Made by a program: the position numbers and the translations under genes | Shown here: positions 21,224 to 31,444 of the stretch, piece by piece | How positions within the stretch are numbered: position 1 is the first letter of the stretch | How the letters are laid out: every line of letters starts with the position of its first letter | The notes under the pieces: model-generated | The model's input: only the letters and a program-made list of their open reading frames with translations | Told to the model about the DNA's origin: nothing | Databases searched by the model: none | Source: Desulfothermus okinawensis JCM 13304 | Lineage (GTDB): Bacteria; Desulfobacterota; Desulfovibrionia; Desulfovibrionales; Desulfothermaceae | Reading direction: 5' to 3' | DNA length: 57,402 nt | Assembly (NCBI GenBank): GCA_001311565.1 | Contig: BBBM01000018.1 | Location: forward strand, 1 to 57,402

Positions 21224-21885
21224 TTATATTTCTTTTTTTTCCTTTTACTTTCATTTTAAGCCAATTTAGCCAATCATCAAATCCTTCTCCTGTTTTGGCA
21301 GAAACCATGAATATCTCAATATCTTTATTTAAGGATTTGACTACGTTTTTTTACTTTTTCCACATCAAAATCAAGATAGGGAAGTAGGTCAATCTTATTT
21401 AAGAGCAGTACCCTGGCCTCTGAGAAGAGCAAGGGATACTTCTCTGGCTTGTCATCGCCTTCTGGGATACTTAAGAGTGCTATTTTATAGTCTTCTCCAA
21501 CCTTGAACTCAGCAGGACAGACCAGATTTCCAACATTTTCAACAAAAAGGATGTCGAGTCCATCAATGTCCATCTTTTCTGTTGCTGCATAGATCATTTT
21601 GCTGTCTAAATGGCATGCACCTTCTGTGTTTATTTGAACAGTCTGAACTCCTGTCTTTGCAATCTTTTCAGCATCTGTAGTGGTCTGGATATCCCCTTCT
21701 ATAACCCCCATGGAAAACTCTTCCTTTAAAGCTGATAAGGTTCTTACCAGTAAGGTGGTTTTTCCAGCTCCAGGGGAACTGATTAAGTTGAGTACAAGGG
21801 TATTGTTTTTGTCGAATTTTTGCTTTAGTTCACTGGCTTTTTCCTCGTTTATTTCCAAGATTTTCCTAATTACTGGAATTTTCAT
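21224..21885 (-). CDS. hypB: Hydrogenase nickel incorporation GTPase HypB (frameshifted near the C-terminus)
   Basis: HypB is a SIMIBI GTPase that helps load nickel into [NiFe] hydrogenase together with HypA. Walker A is SSPGAGKTTL, the switch/metal region is EGDIQTTTDAEKI and NTEGACHLDS, and the dimer metal site is ENVGNLVCPAEF; LLLNKIDLLPY is the G4 motif. There is no N-terminal CxxCGC high-affinity nickel site and no His-rich stretch. A T7 at 21346-21352 is one base long; repair restores the last ~40 residues to the TAA at 21224 (about 219 residues). It lies 14 bases downstream of hypA. Confidence 0.93.
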
Positions 21886-21899
21886 GCTTCTTACTCCTT

Positions 21900-22266
21900 T
21901 TATTCTGCTTCAATATATTCAATTAAAAGCTCTTTCCCAGAGATTATTTGGTGTCCAACTTCAGCTCCACATTTTGGGCATGGGGCCTGTATTATTGAAC
22001 CTATAAATTCCTGGTCTTGTGGTAAAAAAACATGGGAACAGCCTGAACACTTGAGTTTAATTGGCACTGTTTCTATCTCCAACATGGCACCAGGCCATGG
22101 GGTGTCCTGGAGTAATATATCAAAACACACCTGTAGTGCCTCTGGTACAATTGCATTTAATTTACCTGTCCTGATCTTGACCTTCAGGAGAATTTTCATG
22201 TTATTTTTTTGACATCTCCTGTTTAACTATATCCATAATCCCCTGAGCAATGGACATCTCATGCAT
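21900..22266 (-). CDS. hypA: Hydrogenase maturation nickel metallochaperone HypA (frameshifted)
   Basis: HypA delivers nickel to hydrogenase large subunits. The true start at 22266 gives the invariant MHE nickel-binding N-terminus (MHEMSIAQGIMDIVKQEM). The zinc site is formed by CSGC and CPKC in the C-terminal half. A T7 run at 22204-22210 in the given strand is one base too long and makes the N-terminal 20 residues look separate. Repaired length is ~121. No hydrogenase structural gene is in the window. Confidence 0.92.
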
Positions 22267-22295
22267 TAAACTATAAGCTCCCTAAGGTAATAAAG

Positions 22296-23496
22296 TTATA
22301 TGGCAAACACACCATCCTGGTAGATTACCCTTTTACCTCCGCCCCTTAAGTGGGCTGTTACCTTTTTCTGTTCAGTGTTCACTAGGTCCCAGTGGAGGGC
22401 AGAGTCGTTAAATCCCAACTCCTCTTTCAAATCTCTGGTTAATTTTTCTCCTCCATGGACATATGTTTCAGCATATGAAGCGCCAAGTGCAATGTGACAA
22501 TTGCCCTGTTTCCCTCCAAAATTTTCGTCATAAAGGGTGTGTGCCATGAACCTATCTATCCTTGAAAATCTCTTGTCAGTTAATGAGAATTCTCCAATTT
22601 TACATGCATTGTCATCTACATGGATCTGTTTTTCCACAAAAAGTTCCCCTTCTTGTGCAGTGAATTTAACAACCCTACCTTCATTAAATTCTAACTTAAG
22701 CCCTTTTATCAGGTTCCCAGATCTAAATGAAGGTTGGTCCATGTAAAAAACACCTTTTGTGCCCCGCCAATCTGGAGAGGTGAAGATCTCAAAGCTGGGG
22801 ATATTGTGTCCTGATATTCCAATCCATCTCCTGTCTTTACCAGGAGTTACATATAAATCGCACCTTTCAGATTCAAGGTGTAGGGTATCTATTTCAAGGG
22901 AATTTAGAAATTCCTTTATGTGTTTTGCATTTTCAAATATTTCCTGCCATTTTTTTTTCTGGCTCTTCATAATCTAAATAGCATGCCTTAATGATTTGGT
23001 CTGTATATTCAGAGATGCTAAGGCCTGCATTTTTAGCGAGCTCATCTGTTGGCATTAAACACAGGGTCCATGAAAAAAGGCCTTTATTTTCCCTCTCATC
23101 TAAAATGTCCCTTAAGAACTTTCTAGATATAAGGGACCTCCCAATTTTCCCTGGATCAACGTCTTTTAAATGGGTAAGGGACTCTGGTGCCAGAATAGAG
23201 ATAAGGCCATTTAAATTGCTGAAGAGTTCTTTTTCTCCAGGTGGTATAAAAGATATTTGATCCTCATCACCAATTAAATAGAAGGAATATTCCATTGAAG
23301 GAGAGAGGGTTATCCTCTGGATAGGATACATCTTTCTTTTTAATACCTCACTAAATACAACGCTCGCAAGCTCCCTTCCAGGCAGGTCGTATCTAACTAA
23401 AATTATGTCTTCTTTGGAGAATTTATCCAGTCTTGCTGTCTCAAGCCCCCAAAACAGCACCCTTGCATATCTTTTGAGAAGGTCTTTGTTAAGCAT
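22296..23496 (-). CDS. M29 family aminopeptidase (frameshifted)
   Basis: This metal-dependent aminopeptidase belongs to the AmpS/PepS/AmpT (thermophilic M29) family. Conserved blocks are RRWIGISGHNIPSFEIFTSP, the metal-ligand region AHTLYDENFGGKQGNCHIALG and the terminal HWDLVN. A T8 run at 22952-22959 (one too many) splits it into N- and C-terminal halves. The joined ~399-residue protein has the family's normal length. An imperfect palindrome lies just upstream at 23511-23535. Confidence 0.88.
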
Positions 23497-23510
23497 CTAA
23501 TACCCCTTTT

Positions 23511-23535
23511 AACCCAAGTTTATAAAACTTTGGTT
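23511..23535. repeat. Palindrome upstream of the M29 aminopeptidase gene
   Basis: AACC-C-AAGTTT-ATA-AAACTT-T-GGTT is symmetric with one mismatch and sits 15 bases before the aminopeptidase start on the minus strand. It may be an operator or a leader hairpin. Confidence 0.35.
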
Positions 23536-23631
23536 AAGTTTACAGTAATTTCCCAAGAGCCAAATGTTATAGATATCTAGCTAGATTTGCAAGAAGAAAT
23601 AAAGTCCAGGATAGTTAATTTTTTTCTATTG

Positions 23632-24139
23632 TTATTTAGATGGGAAAATTTCTTTTTTTATAGTCTCCCAGTTCAGGTATTACATTCCTCACACCCCCTA
23701 TGGGATTGGGGACATCGTTTAGATAACGGGGGATAATGTGGATATGCAGGTGATCAATTGTCTGTCCTGCAACTTCTCCTTCATTAATACCAATATTATA
23801 ACCTTCTATTCTTGAATTTTTGTTAAGTTTTTTTTAGCATATTATTGTAAAAGAAGTTGGCTTTTTTTATCTTTGGAGTTTTTTATTAATTCAATGTATA
23901 GTCCTTTTAAATCTTTTTGCTCAATCAATTTTTTCACAATTATCAGGATATTAAATAGTTCCCTCCATTCATTGGTAGTTAAATCAAACATAGAAGGTAT
24001 ATGTCTTTTAGGAACAACAAGTGCGTGTCCTGGAGACACTGGATAGCTATCAAATATGGCGTATAGATTGATTCCAGAATAGATTAAATGAGTTTTAAGA
24101 AAATTTTTTGAATTACAAAAAAATGCATCCTTGATCCAT
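23632..24139 (-). CDS. HIT family hydrolase with an insertion (frameshifted)
   Basis: HIT proteins hydrolyse or transfer nucleotidyl groups. The catalytic histidine triad HLHIHIIPRY and the N-terminal CIFCNSKN zinc-type motif are present, with FDSYPVSPGHALVVPKRH between. Compared with ordinary ~135-residue relatives, about 35 extra residues, Lys-rich, appear between KLIEQK and GYNIGINEGEVAGQ. This stretch contains several shifts (near 23820-23870), so its exact sequence is uncertain. The start at 24139 is recovered after shortening A7 at 24117-24123. The stop is 23632 or 23636, depending on the length of a T7 run near 23652. Confidence 0.8.
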
Positions 24140-24199
24140 ATCTTTACCTGCTTAAAAACTTATTGTAAATTAACTTTAATTTATTTATCCTTCCATGAC

Positions 24200-24676
24200 A
24201 TGGACAGTTCATCAGTAAAAATAGTCTTTGAAGAAGAAATATCCACTGGTAAAATAGTTGTATCCCCACGTCCTGTATGGAAATGTGTCTCATGTCCCAT
24301 GCATGGGGCCCGGCCAACATGTCCTCCCTTTGTTCCTTCGTGGAAAGAGGCGAGAAATTGGGTTAAAAGTTATAGTACAGCAATTTTAATAAAATTTTTA
24401 GTAAGTAGAGAAAATTTTGAACAGGATAAAAGAAATATTATCCATTACCTTTTACATAGGGAAAAAGAACTATTTTCCATGGGTAATCCTTATAGCTTTT
24501 CTCTGTTTCCTGGGAGTTGCAACTTGTGTGTAAACTGTGCGTTTGAAATTAATCAAAGATGTTTAATGCCCGGGAAAATCAGGCCTTCAGTGGATGCAAT
24601 TGGTATTGAACTTGCGTCTATTACATCCATTGATTTTACAGAAAGTGTCTTATATTCACTTATCTTTAAATCATAG
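24200..24676 (+). CDS. DUF2284 family cysteine-rich metal-binding protein
   Basis: The frame is intact. From the ATG at 24200 (MDSSSVKIVFEEEIS) the product has 158 residues. The cysteine pattern CVSCPMHGARPTCPP near the N-terminus and GSCNLCVNCAF...CLMPGKIRPSVDAIG near the middle is the DUF2284 signature, expected to bind an iron-sulfur cluster or zinc. Members occur mostly in anaerobes; their role is unknown. An in-frame upstream ATG at 24131 would add 23 residues, but no ribosome-binding site supports either start. Confidence 0.8.
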   Translation: MDSSSVKIVFEEEISTGKIVVSPRPVWKCVSCPMHGARPTCPPFVPSWKEARNWVKSYSTAILIKFLVSRENFEQDKRNIIHYLLHREKELFSMGNPYSFSLFPGSCNLCVNCAFEINQRCLMPGKIRPSVDAIGIELASITSIDFTESVLYSLIFKS

Positions 24677-24690
24677 CTATAAAGATAAAA

Positions 24691-25244
24691 TTAAACCAGC
24701 TCAACTTCTTCTGCTATATCCGAGATCGCAGATATTGCGATTTGCAAGAATTCACTCAATTCAAGGCCTAGTTTTTCGCATTCCATTATCCTTTCCCTGG
24801 ATACATTTGCTGCAAAGCTTTTATCTTTCATCTTTTTCTTTAAGCTCTTAACCTTCATTCCCTTCATCTTTGTTGGTCTAACTAAGGCATTGGCCTGATT
24901 AGTCCTGTTACAGTTTCTCCACATCTTAGCCCAAAATCCATTTTTGTCTCAGGTTGTACCCCGGTGTATTCCATGTTATGGGCAGCAATGGCATGTAACG
25001 CATCCCCAGGGAGTTTGTCTTTTAAGATTTTTTCAGTTGCAATAAAACCGTGTTTTTCAGGGTTGTCTTTGGTTTGTTCATAATCAATATCGTGAAGTAG
25101 ACCTGTAATTCCCCACAAATTTTCATCTTCAGAAAAGTGTTTGGCCAGTGCCTTCATTACAGCCTCTGTCTCTAGGGAATGGAATATTAAAGACTTTTCA
25201 TGGATGTGATTGGTTAAAATTTTTAATGCTTCTCCTCTGTCCAT
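24691..25244 (-). CDS. HD domain-containing hydrolase (frameshifted)
   Basis: This ~184-residue HD-superfamily protein, probably a metal-dependent phosphohydrolase, has the motif H...HD: HSLETEAVM, then GLLHDIDYE, then AIAAHNMEYTG. Substrates cannot be inferred. The C-terminal third (ANALVRPTKMKGMKVKSL onward) is in another frame because one base is missing near 24892, not in a long homopolymer. It is convergent with the DUF2284 gene, 14 bases away. Confidence 0.85.
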
Positions 25245-25260
25245 ATGGTCTCCTCCTGAC

Positions 25261-25287
25261 CCAGAGTTATCAAAGTGATAAACCTGG
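25261..25287. repeat. Inverted repeat between the EAL and HD genes
   Basis: TTATCA-AAG-TGATAA (25267-25281) is a perfect palindrome, extended by CCAG and CTGG at the outer ends. It lies upstream of the HD gene on the minus strand and just after the EAL gene; it may be an operator or processing hairpin. There is no T run. Confidence 0.35.
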
Positions 25288-25303
25288 CTATAAGTGTGTG
25301 AAT

Positions 25304-27749
25304 TTAACTGAATCTATTTAGTAAGTTAAGTGTGCTTTCAAAATTTACAGGGGGACTAAAATAATATCCCTGTATTTGATCACAGCCCAAAATCCTTAAT
25401 ATATTCAGTTGGTCTTGAGTCTCTACCCCTTCGGCACATACCTTTTTGCCCAATGCCTTGCTCATTTCAATTATCGCCTTTACTATATTCTGGTCATCTA
25501 TTGAAGAGGTTAGGTTATTGATAAAAGATTTATCTATCTTTACAAGGCCCACTGGAAGCCTTTTTAAAAAAAGATAGTGAAGAATATCCTGTACCAAAGT
25601 CATCCAGGCAAATAGTTATATTGTTTTGTGATAGGATATTAAGCTGGTTTATTATTTCCACTTCATCTGTCATTACCATGGTCTCTGTGACCTCTACTTC
25701 AAAACTGCTAAGTGGAATATGGAATTCTCTAGATAATTTTTGAAAATACTCAAGCCAATTAATCTTGTTTATACAACACACAGATAGATTTATGGCACAT
25801 TTTATTTTTTTTCTTATGAAATTTTTTTTAAAATTATGCTCATATCTTTTGCTATCTTTCTCGCCATATTTATAGTCATGGGGACTATTAGTTCTGTTTC
25901 TTCAGCAAGGGGGATGAACTGTGCTGGGGGAACTATAGAACCGTCAGGTTTAATCCATCTTACAAGGGCTTCAAAACCTTTAATTTTCCCAGAACTGGCA
26001 TCTACTTTGGGTTGATAAAAGGGTACGAACTCCTGTGCTTCTATTGCCTTTTTCAACTCCTCTATAGTTGAGAATCTTTTTTTGAGATCTTTCTAGAAAG
26101 TCTCTATTAAAATACATATAGTTACCTGGGCCTTTTTTTTCTTGCAAGACTTAAAGCAGACTCTGCATATCTCAACAGGTCGTTTGCATCAGTTGCATCA
26201 TCAGGATATATGCTGATTCCATAGGAGCAGGTCAGGTTTAATTTAATGCCTTCTAATACCACTTCGTAAGAATTCGACTTCATCTTGCGGATTGCCTCTT
26301 CAATATTTGACAGCTTATTGAATTTATAAATAATAGCAAAAGTATCTTCTCCTATCCTTGCAACGTGCTCTTTATCAAAGAGGTTGATAAGTCCTTTGCT
26401 TTTTGCTATTAATATTTGATCTCCCAGGGTATATGAATAAATTTCATTTAGTTGTCTAAAGTCATCAATATCTGCAATAATTATACAAAACCTCTCCTTT
26501 TCTTTTTTTTTCTGTTAACTCCCTTATCTTGGTTACAAAGAACTCTCTGTTCATAAGACCAGTTAATGGATCGTAAAAACGAAAAAATTTTGATTCCTCC
26601 TCTATTCTTTTCTGGGTTGTTAGATCGTAAAATACAGATACATAATTAATAGTTTTTCCATTTCTGTTTTTAATGGCATGTATTGATAATATTTCAGGAT
26701 AAACTTCTTTATTTTTCCTCCTGTTCCATATTTCACCTTCCCACCACCCTTTTTTTTAGTTAAGTCCTCCCACATCTTCTTATAAAATTCAGGAGGATGT
26801 TTATTTGATTTAAGTATTCTGGGATTTTTGCCAATTGCCTCTTGTTTTGTATAACCTGTTATTTTAGTAAAGGCTGGATTTACATCAATTATAGTTCCTT
26901 CAGGATCGGTTATAACTACTCCCTCCAGTGCCTTGTTAAATATTATAGTGGCAAGTTGGAGTTTATATGACATATTCGATATATCTGTTATATCCTGGAT
27001 TATCCCTATGACTGATTGGTCGTAATTAAGATCTGTAATGCAGGATATAAAATGCCTAAAAAAGACAAGATCTTTTTTTAAATATTCTTTGAAATCCACA
27101 GGTGGTAAAATCTTTTTGATTAAATATATTTTCTTTTAAGAATTTCTTTTCATCCTCAGAGAAAAACTCTAAAAATCTTTCCTTGGGAATCCTATTTTTT
27201 TCAACTTTTATATTGAGAAGTGTTTTAATTCCCTCTGATAATTCTACTTCATTTGAATTTATATTCCAGAGCCAGCTTCCCATTTTTGCTACTTTTTCTG
27301 CCTGGATTAAAAGTTGATTTTTTTAATGTTAATCTATTGTTCTTCTCAATAAATTCCGTGACATTATTCCCAACTACTATTAGTCCTTTGGGAGTTCCAT
27401 TTTTGTGAAACAAAGGTATCTTAAGAAGTTCAAGGAAGACATCTTCCCCATTTGGCCTTTCAATCTTTTCTATTGTTTTTGTAATATGTCTATTTTCCCA
27501 GGATATTTTATCTGTTACTGTGCAATATTCAAATGTCTGTTTATGAAAAGGAGCGTATTCTATTAAATCCAGGTCTGTCTTTCCCCTGTAATCTATCTCA
27601 GTTAAACCAAAAAGTTCTAATGTATATTTATTTGCAAAAATCCATCTTCCATCTTTATCCTTAAAACACACCAAAACTGGATTGTGTTCCATCAACACTT
27701 TAAAGAAGTGTTCTATTTCCTGAAAGTTAAAATTATTTAATTGATCCAT
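25304..27749 (-). CDS. PAS-PAS-degenerate GGDEF-EAL cyclic-di-GMP protein (frameshifted)
   Basis: This ~813-residue cytoplasmic signalling protein has PAS domains (residues ~10-120, with LFGLTEIDYRGKTDLDL; a middle PAS-like stretch; and EGVVITDPEGTIIDVNPAF), then a GGDEF domain whose catalytic loop reads GEDTF, then EAL. The EAL domain keeps GFEALVRW, INLS, EVEVTET, DDFGTGYSS, KIDKSF, AEGVET and IQGYYFSPP, so phosphodiesterase activity is likely, while cyclase activity is not. No membrane segment is visible. About ten homopolymer shifts occur, for example A/T runs at 27083, 27316, 26508, 26754, 26134 and 25564. It probably overlaps the UbiB-like gene end by ~17 bases. Confidence 0.85.
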
Positions 27750-29427
27750 ATTGATTCCCCAGATTTAAAATTTTTTTTCGCCTTATAATATCAAAGATTA
27801 CCCATGCTCCAAAAAAAGGCTGAAAATAGATAGCCAATTAGTCCAATTAAAGGGTATCCAAATAAGAGTGGGGGAATTTTTGTTGTTATTATTATAGAAG
27901 ATCCAAGTATCATTGCTGCAGTTAAAAGGGCAAGGGTCAACCTGTTTGTTATCCTATCCAATGTCTTTATTAGATTGTCCAATTTTTTTGTGTTCAAACC
28001 CAATTGATAGCTTGTTTTGGTCCAGTTTATCTAAGAGTCTATCTATTTTTCTTGGATATTCTTTTAAAAGTAGGAATGAAGATATCCCCTTTTTAAATTC
28101 AAAGTACATGTTTGATGGAGACATCTTTGTTAACACTAACTTTTTTTACATATGGTTTTAGTTCAGATATTACGTCAACCTCGGGATAGATGAGTCTACC
28201 TGATCCTTCACTTGTAACAAAGGCCTTGATTAACACTGCAACCTCAGGTCTGATTCGCATCTTGTGTCTGTGCAATATGGTGGTTATTTCCATCAGCATC
28301 TTTCCCAGGTGAATATCTTTTAATGCAAGGGAATAGTACTCATCAATAAAATCCTGAATTTCCATGGATAGGGTGATTAAGTCAGAGGTTTGGCTCTGGT
28401 AACACATATAGAGGACCACATCCATTACCTGTTCTATATCCTTTTTAACAACTCCTTCTACCAAGTCAATTAATTTAAATCTAATGGACTTAGATAGTCT
28501 TCCAGTCATGCCCCAATCAAGTAAAGAGATTCTATTGTCTTCTAATATAAAGATATTTCCAGGATGTGGGTCTGCATGGAAAAAACCGTGTTCAAAGATT
28601 TGTTTTATAAAAATATCAAGGAGTTGATGGGCTACTTTTTTTTCTGGTATCAAAATCCATGTTGGAAATAGCTATTTTTAGGCTTTTCCCCTTTAATTTT
28701 TCCATTACAATGATTTCCCTGGTGCAATACTCTCCAAATATCTTTGGCAAATAAAATTTGTTGTCATCTCTAAAATTATGAGAAGCTATGTTGATATTTC
28801 TGACCTCTCTTTTAAAATCCAGTTCATTTAATATCATCTTTTTTTATTTCTTGAACTATCTCTGGAAGGCTGTAGACCTTTAAAAGCTCTATTTTTTTTC
28901 ATTGATTACATTTGCAATCTCTTCCAGGATTGCCAGATCTGTCTTTATTGTATTTTCAATGTTAGGCCGTTTGATTTTTATGGCAACATGGATATTTTCT
29001 TTTTTTTAAAATAGCCCCATGGACCTGGGCAAGGGAACCTGCAGCAATTGGATCAGGACTTATATAAGAAAAGATTTCATCCACCTTATTTTGTAGGGTT
29101 TTTTTCTATTTGAACAACAATTACGTGGAATGGCTCCCCTTCCACCATATCTTGAAGCTGACTTAGTTCATTTGCCAGTTCAACTGGTATTAAATCTGTT
29201 CTAAGGCTCAGGATCTGTCCAAATTTAACAAAAGTGGGACCAAGCTCTTCAAGTACCAGCCTAATCCTTTTATAGGTATCTTTTGGTATCTCTTTTGTTT
29301 TTTTAGGGGATATCTTGAATGGATATAAGGTTTGTAGTCTAGATACAATATCTTCAAATCCGTATTTTGCCAGGGTAAGTACTATTTTTTTATATCTATT
29401 TATTTTTGAGAAAGAAAATATATCCAC
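27733..29427 (-). CDS. ABC1/UbiB family atypical kinase (frameshifted)
   Basis: UbiB-type proteins are membrane-anchored atypical kinases/ATPases linked to quinone biosynthesis. Here are the family N-terminus [20 protein letters not shown], the Ala-rich loop [13 protein letters not shown] (with Gly at one of the usual Ala positions), the lysine [18 protein letters not shown] and LLDWGMTGR. Two C-terminal hydrophobic segments ([16 protein letters not shown] and [16 protein letters not shown]) anchor it. The ~563-residue product is broken by about eight shifts, such as T7 at 29099-29105, T8 at 28900-28907 and T8 at 28636-28643. The quinone role is by family only. Confidence 0.88.
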
Positions 29428-29436
29428 AATATTTTA

Positions 29437-29463
29437 GAAAAGGGGGCTTTAAAGACGCCCCCT
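29437..29463 (-). terminator. Terminator downstream of the alanine symporter gene
   Basis: On the minus strand AGGGGGC pairs with GCCCCCT (29457-29463 with 29441-29447, nine-base loop), followed by TTTT. It lies 8 bases after the symporter stop and just before the UbiB-like start. Confidence 0.8.
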
Positions 29464-29470
29464 CTAATTT

Positions 29471-30856
29471 TTATGCTTGACCTGATTTCATTTTATCCAA
29501 GTACTCATCCATGGTCCTGGCTGCAACACCGCTTAGCACTATAAGACCCACTAAGTTTGGAATTGCCATAAAGCCATTTAAGACATCTGATAATGTCCAT
29601 ACAAATGACAGTTTTGCAACTGCACCAATAAAGGCAGCTATTACAAAAAGTATCCTGTATGGAATATTGGTCTTGGAGCCAAAAAGATATTCTGTGCATT
29701 GCTCACCATAATAGGACCATCCAAGGATTGTGGAATATCCAAATAGAGCTGAGCCAATAGTTACTATGTAAGCACCTGCAGTCCCCAGTGTGGAACTAAA
29801 TGCAGAGATTGTAAGGGCTGTTGAAGTTTCTCCATTTGACCAAACCCCAGTCATAACAATTGCAAGGGCAGTAATTGAACATGTGACAATGGTATCAATA
29901 AAGGTACCAACCATTCCAACAAGTCCCTGCCTTGCAGGATCAGCGGTCTTTGCTGCAGCATGGGCCAAAGAACCAGTACCAAGACCTGCTTCATTTGAAA
30001 AGATTCCCCTTGCAACACCAAATTGAAGTGCCTTTGCAACAGTTGCCCCTGCAAATCCACCAACTGCAGCCTGACCAGTAAATGCACTCTTAAAAATAAT
30101 TGCCAGGGCAGTGCCAATATTTCCAATGTTTAGAAGGATTACGAGAAGTCCACCAGAGATATAGATAATGGCCATAAAAGGAACAAAGAATTCTGTAACC
30201 TGTCCCAATCTCTGGATACCACCCAAGATTACTGCGGCTGTAAATACAGCCAAAATTATCCCAACAATATAGTTACTTGTTGTTACATTTTGTATATGAA
30301 AGAGCTTTGCAACTGATAGGGCTACACTGTTTGATTGAACCATACATCCAATACCAAATGCAGCAATCATACCTGAAAATGCAAAGGCAATGGCCAGGAT
30401 TTTTCCAATGGGTTTTCCCAAAAATTGAGAAGCCCCATCCTCCAAATAGTAAAATGCACCACCAATCATAGTGCCATCTTCTGCCTTTCTGCGGTATTTG
30501 ACACCTAAAAGTGCCTCTGTGGCCCTTGTGGCCATACCCACCAGGGCAGTGATCCACATCCAGAGAGCTGCACCAGGACCGCCTAAGGCAATTGCTGTTG
30601 CAACACCAGCTATGTTTCCATTACCCACTGTTGCAGCTAGGGTGGTCATCAATGCCTGAAAAGGGGTGATGTCCCCTTCACCCTTTGCCTTGGATTTAAA
30701 GGATGCACCTGTAAAGGCGAGTTTTAGGGCTAAACCCAGTTTTCTAAATTGAATGCCACGATATCTAATGGTAAGCAGGATACCTGTGAAAAATAAGGCA
30801 ACCATCATGTACTTACCCCACATGAAACTGTCCAGGGCATTTAACAAATCCATCAT
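29471..30856 (-). CDS. Sodium:alanine (AGCS family) symporter
   Basis: This intact 461-residue inner-membrane protein with ~11 hydrophobic segments imports alanine or glycine with Na+. The AGCS hallmarks are PFQALMTTLAATVGNGNIAGVA near residue 65, GPGAALWMW, RATEALLGVKYR, FSNEAGLGTGSLAHAAA and GTFIDTIVTCSITAL. TAAGGAGG precedes the ATG. It is the last gene of the block ald-lrp-alsT on the minus strand, so alanine or glycine is the likely substrate. The absence of any frameshift fits its lack of runs of seven or more A or T. Confidence 0.95.
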   Translation of the reverse strand: MMDLLNALDSFMWGKYMMVALFFTGILLTIRYRGIQFRKLGLALKLAFTGASFKSKAKGEGDITPFQALMTTLAATVGNGNIAGVATAIALGGPGAALWMWITALVGMATRATEALLGVKYRRKAEDGTMIGGAFYYLEDGASQFLGKPIGKILAIAFAFSGMIAAFGIGCMVQSNSVALSVAKLFHIQNVTTSNYIVGIILAVFTAAVILGGIQRLGQVTEFFVPFMAIIYISGGLLVILLNIGNIGTALAIIFKSAFTGQAAVGGFAGATVAKALQFGVARGIFSNEAGLGTGSLAHAAAKTADPARQGLVGMVGTFIDTIVTCSITALAIVMTGVWSNGETSTALTISAFSSTLGTAGAYIVTIGSALFGYSTILGWSYYGEQCTEYLFGSKTNIPYRILFVIAAFIGAVAKLSFVWTLSDVLNGFMAIPNLVGLIVLSGVAARTMDEYLDKMKSGQA

Positions 30857-30895
30857 AATAAGGTCCTCCTTAAATCTTGGTTAGAAATTTTTAAC

Positions 30896-31346
30896 CTACA
30901 ATACATATGGAACCCTAACATTATACCCTTTATAAATCACAAAGGTCTCAAGTGACTGGACCTCCTCTATTTTGCTCACTTCTTCTGCGTAAAATTCTTT
31001 GAGACCATATTTATCGTTGAATATGACAAATAACATGAGATCATACCTTCCAGTTACTACACTTACAGATACAACACCTCTAAGTCTGCTAAATTCTTCT
31101 CCTTTTTTTGAACATGTCAGTGGTCTTTAATTTCACACCTATTATTACCAACTGGTGATTAGGTATTCCCTCAATATCAACCAGGCCTTCTATAGATAGC
31201 AGACCTGCATCCACCATTTTCTTAACCCTGGCCCTTACAGTATTTTCTGTAATGCCAAGTTTCTTAGCTATTTTCTTAAACGACTTTCTACCTTCCCTCA
31301 GCTCTTTTATAATTTCTAAATTTATTTCATCTACTTTTATGTTCAT
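30896..31346 (-). CDS. Lrp/AsnC family transcriptional regulator (frameshifted)
   Basis: The ~149-residue protein has an N-terminal winged HTH (IIKELREGRKSFKKIAKKLGITENTVRARVKKM) and a C-terminal RAM ligand-binding domain (GVVSVSVVTGRYDLMLFV). It lies between ald and the alanine symporter on the same strand, so alanine- or glycine-responsive control of these genes is likely. A T7 run at 31103-31109 is one base too long. The ATG at 31346 is preferred over an upstream TTG. Its own promoter candidate is at 31388-31416. Confidence 0.9.
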
Positions 31347-31387
31347 GATTTTTGACAATACTGTCTTTATTAAAAATTTAAATGGGA

Positions 31388-31416
31388 TATTTAAACCAAA
31401 TTTGTTTTTTTTTCAA
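31388..31416 (-). promoter_or_regulatory. Candidate promoter of the lrp gene
   Basis: On the minus strand TTGAAA (31416-31411), a 17-base spacer and TAAATA (31393-31388) lie 42 bases before the lrp start, in the gap after ald. The spacer includes part of a 9-base A run, so its true length may be 16. Confidence 0.4.
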
Positions 31417-31444
31417 CTAATTTTGGCTTGAGGATTAAAAAAAT

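Noticed and set aside
29505-30659. Several long reading frames in other frames of the alanine symporter gene
   Set aside because: They are shadows of an intact, family-typical gene and have no ribosome-binding sites or homology.
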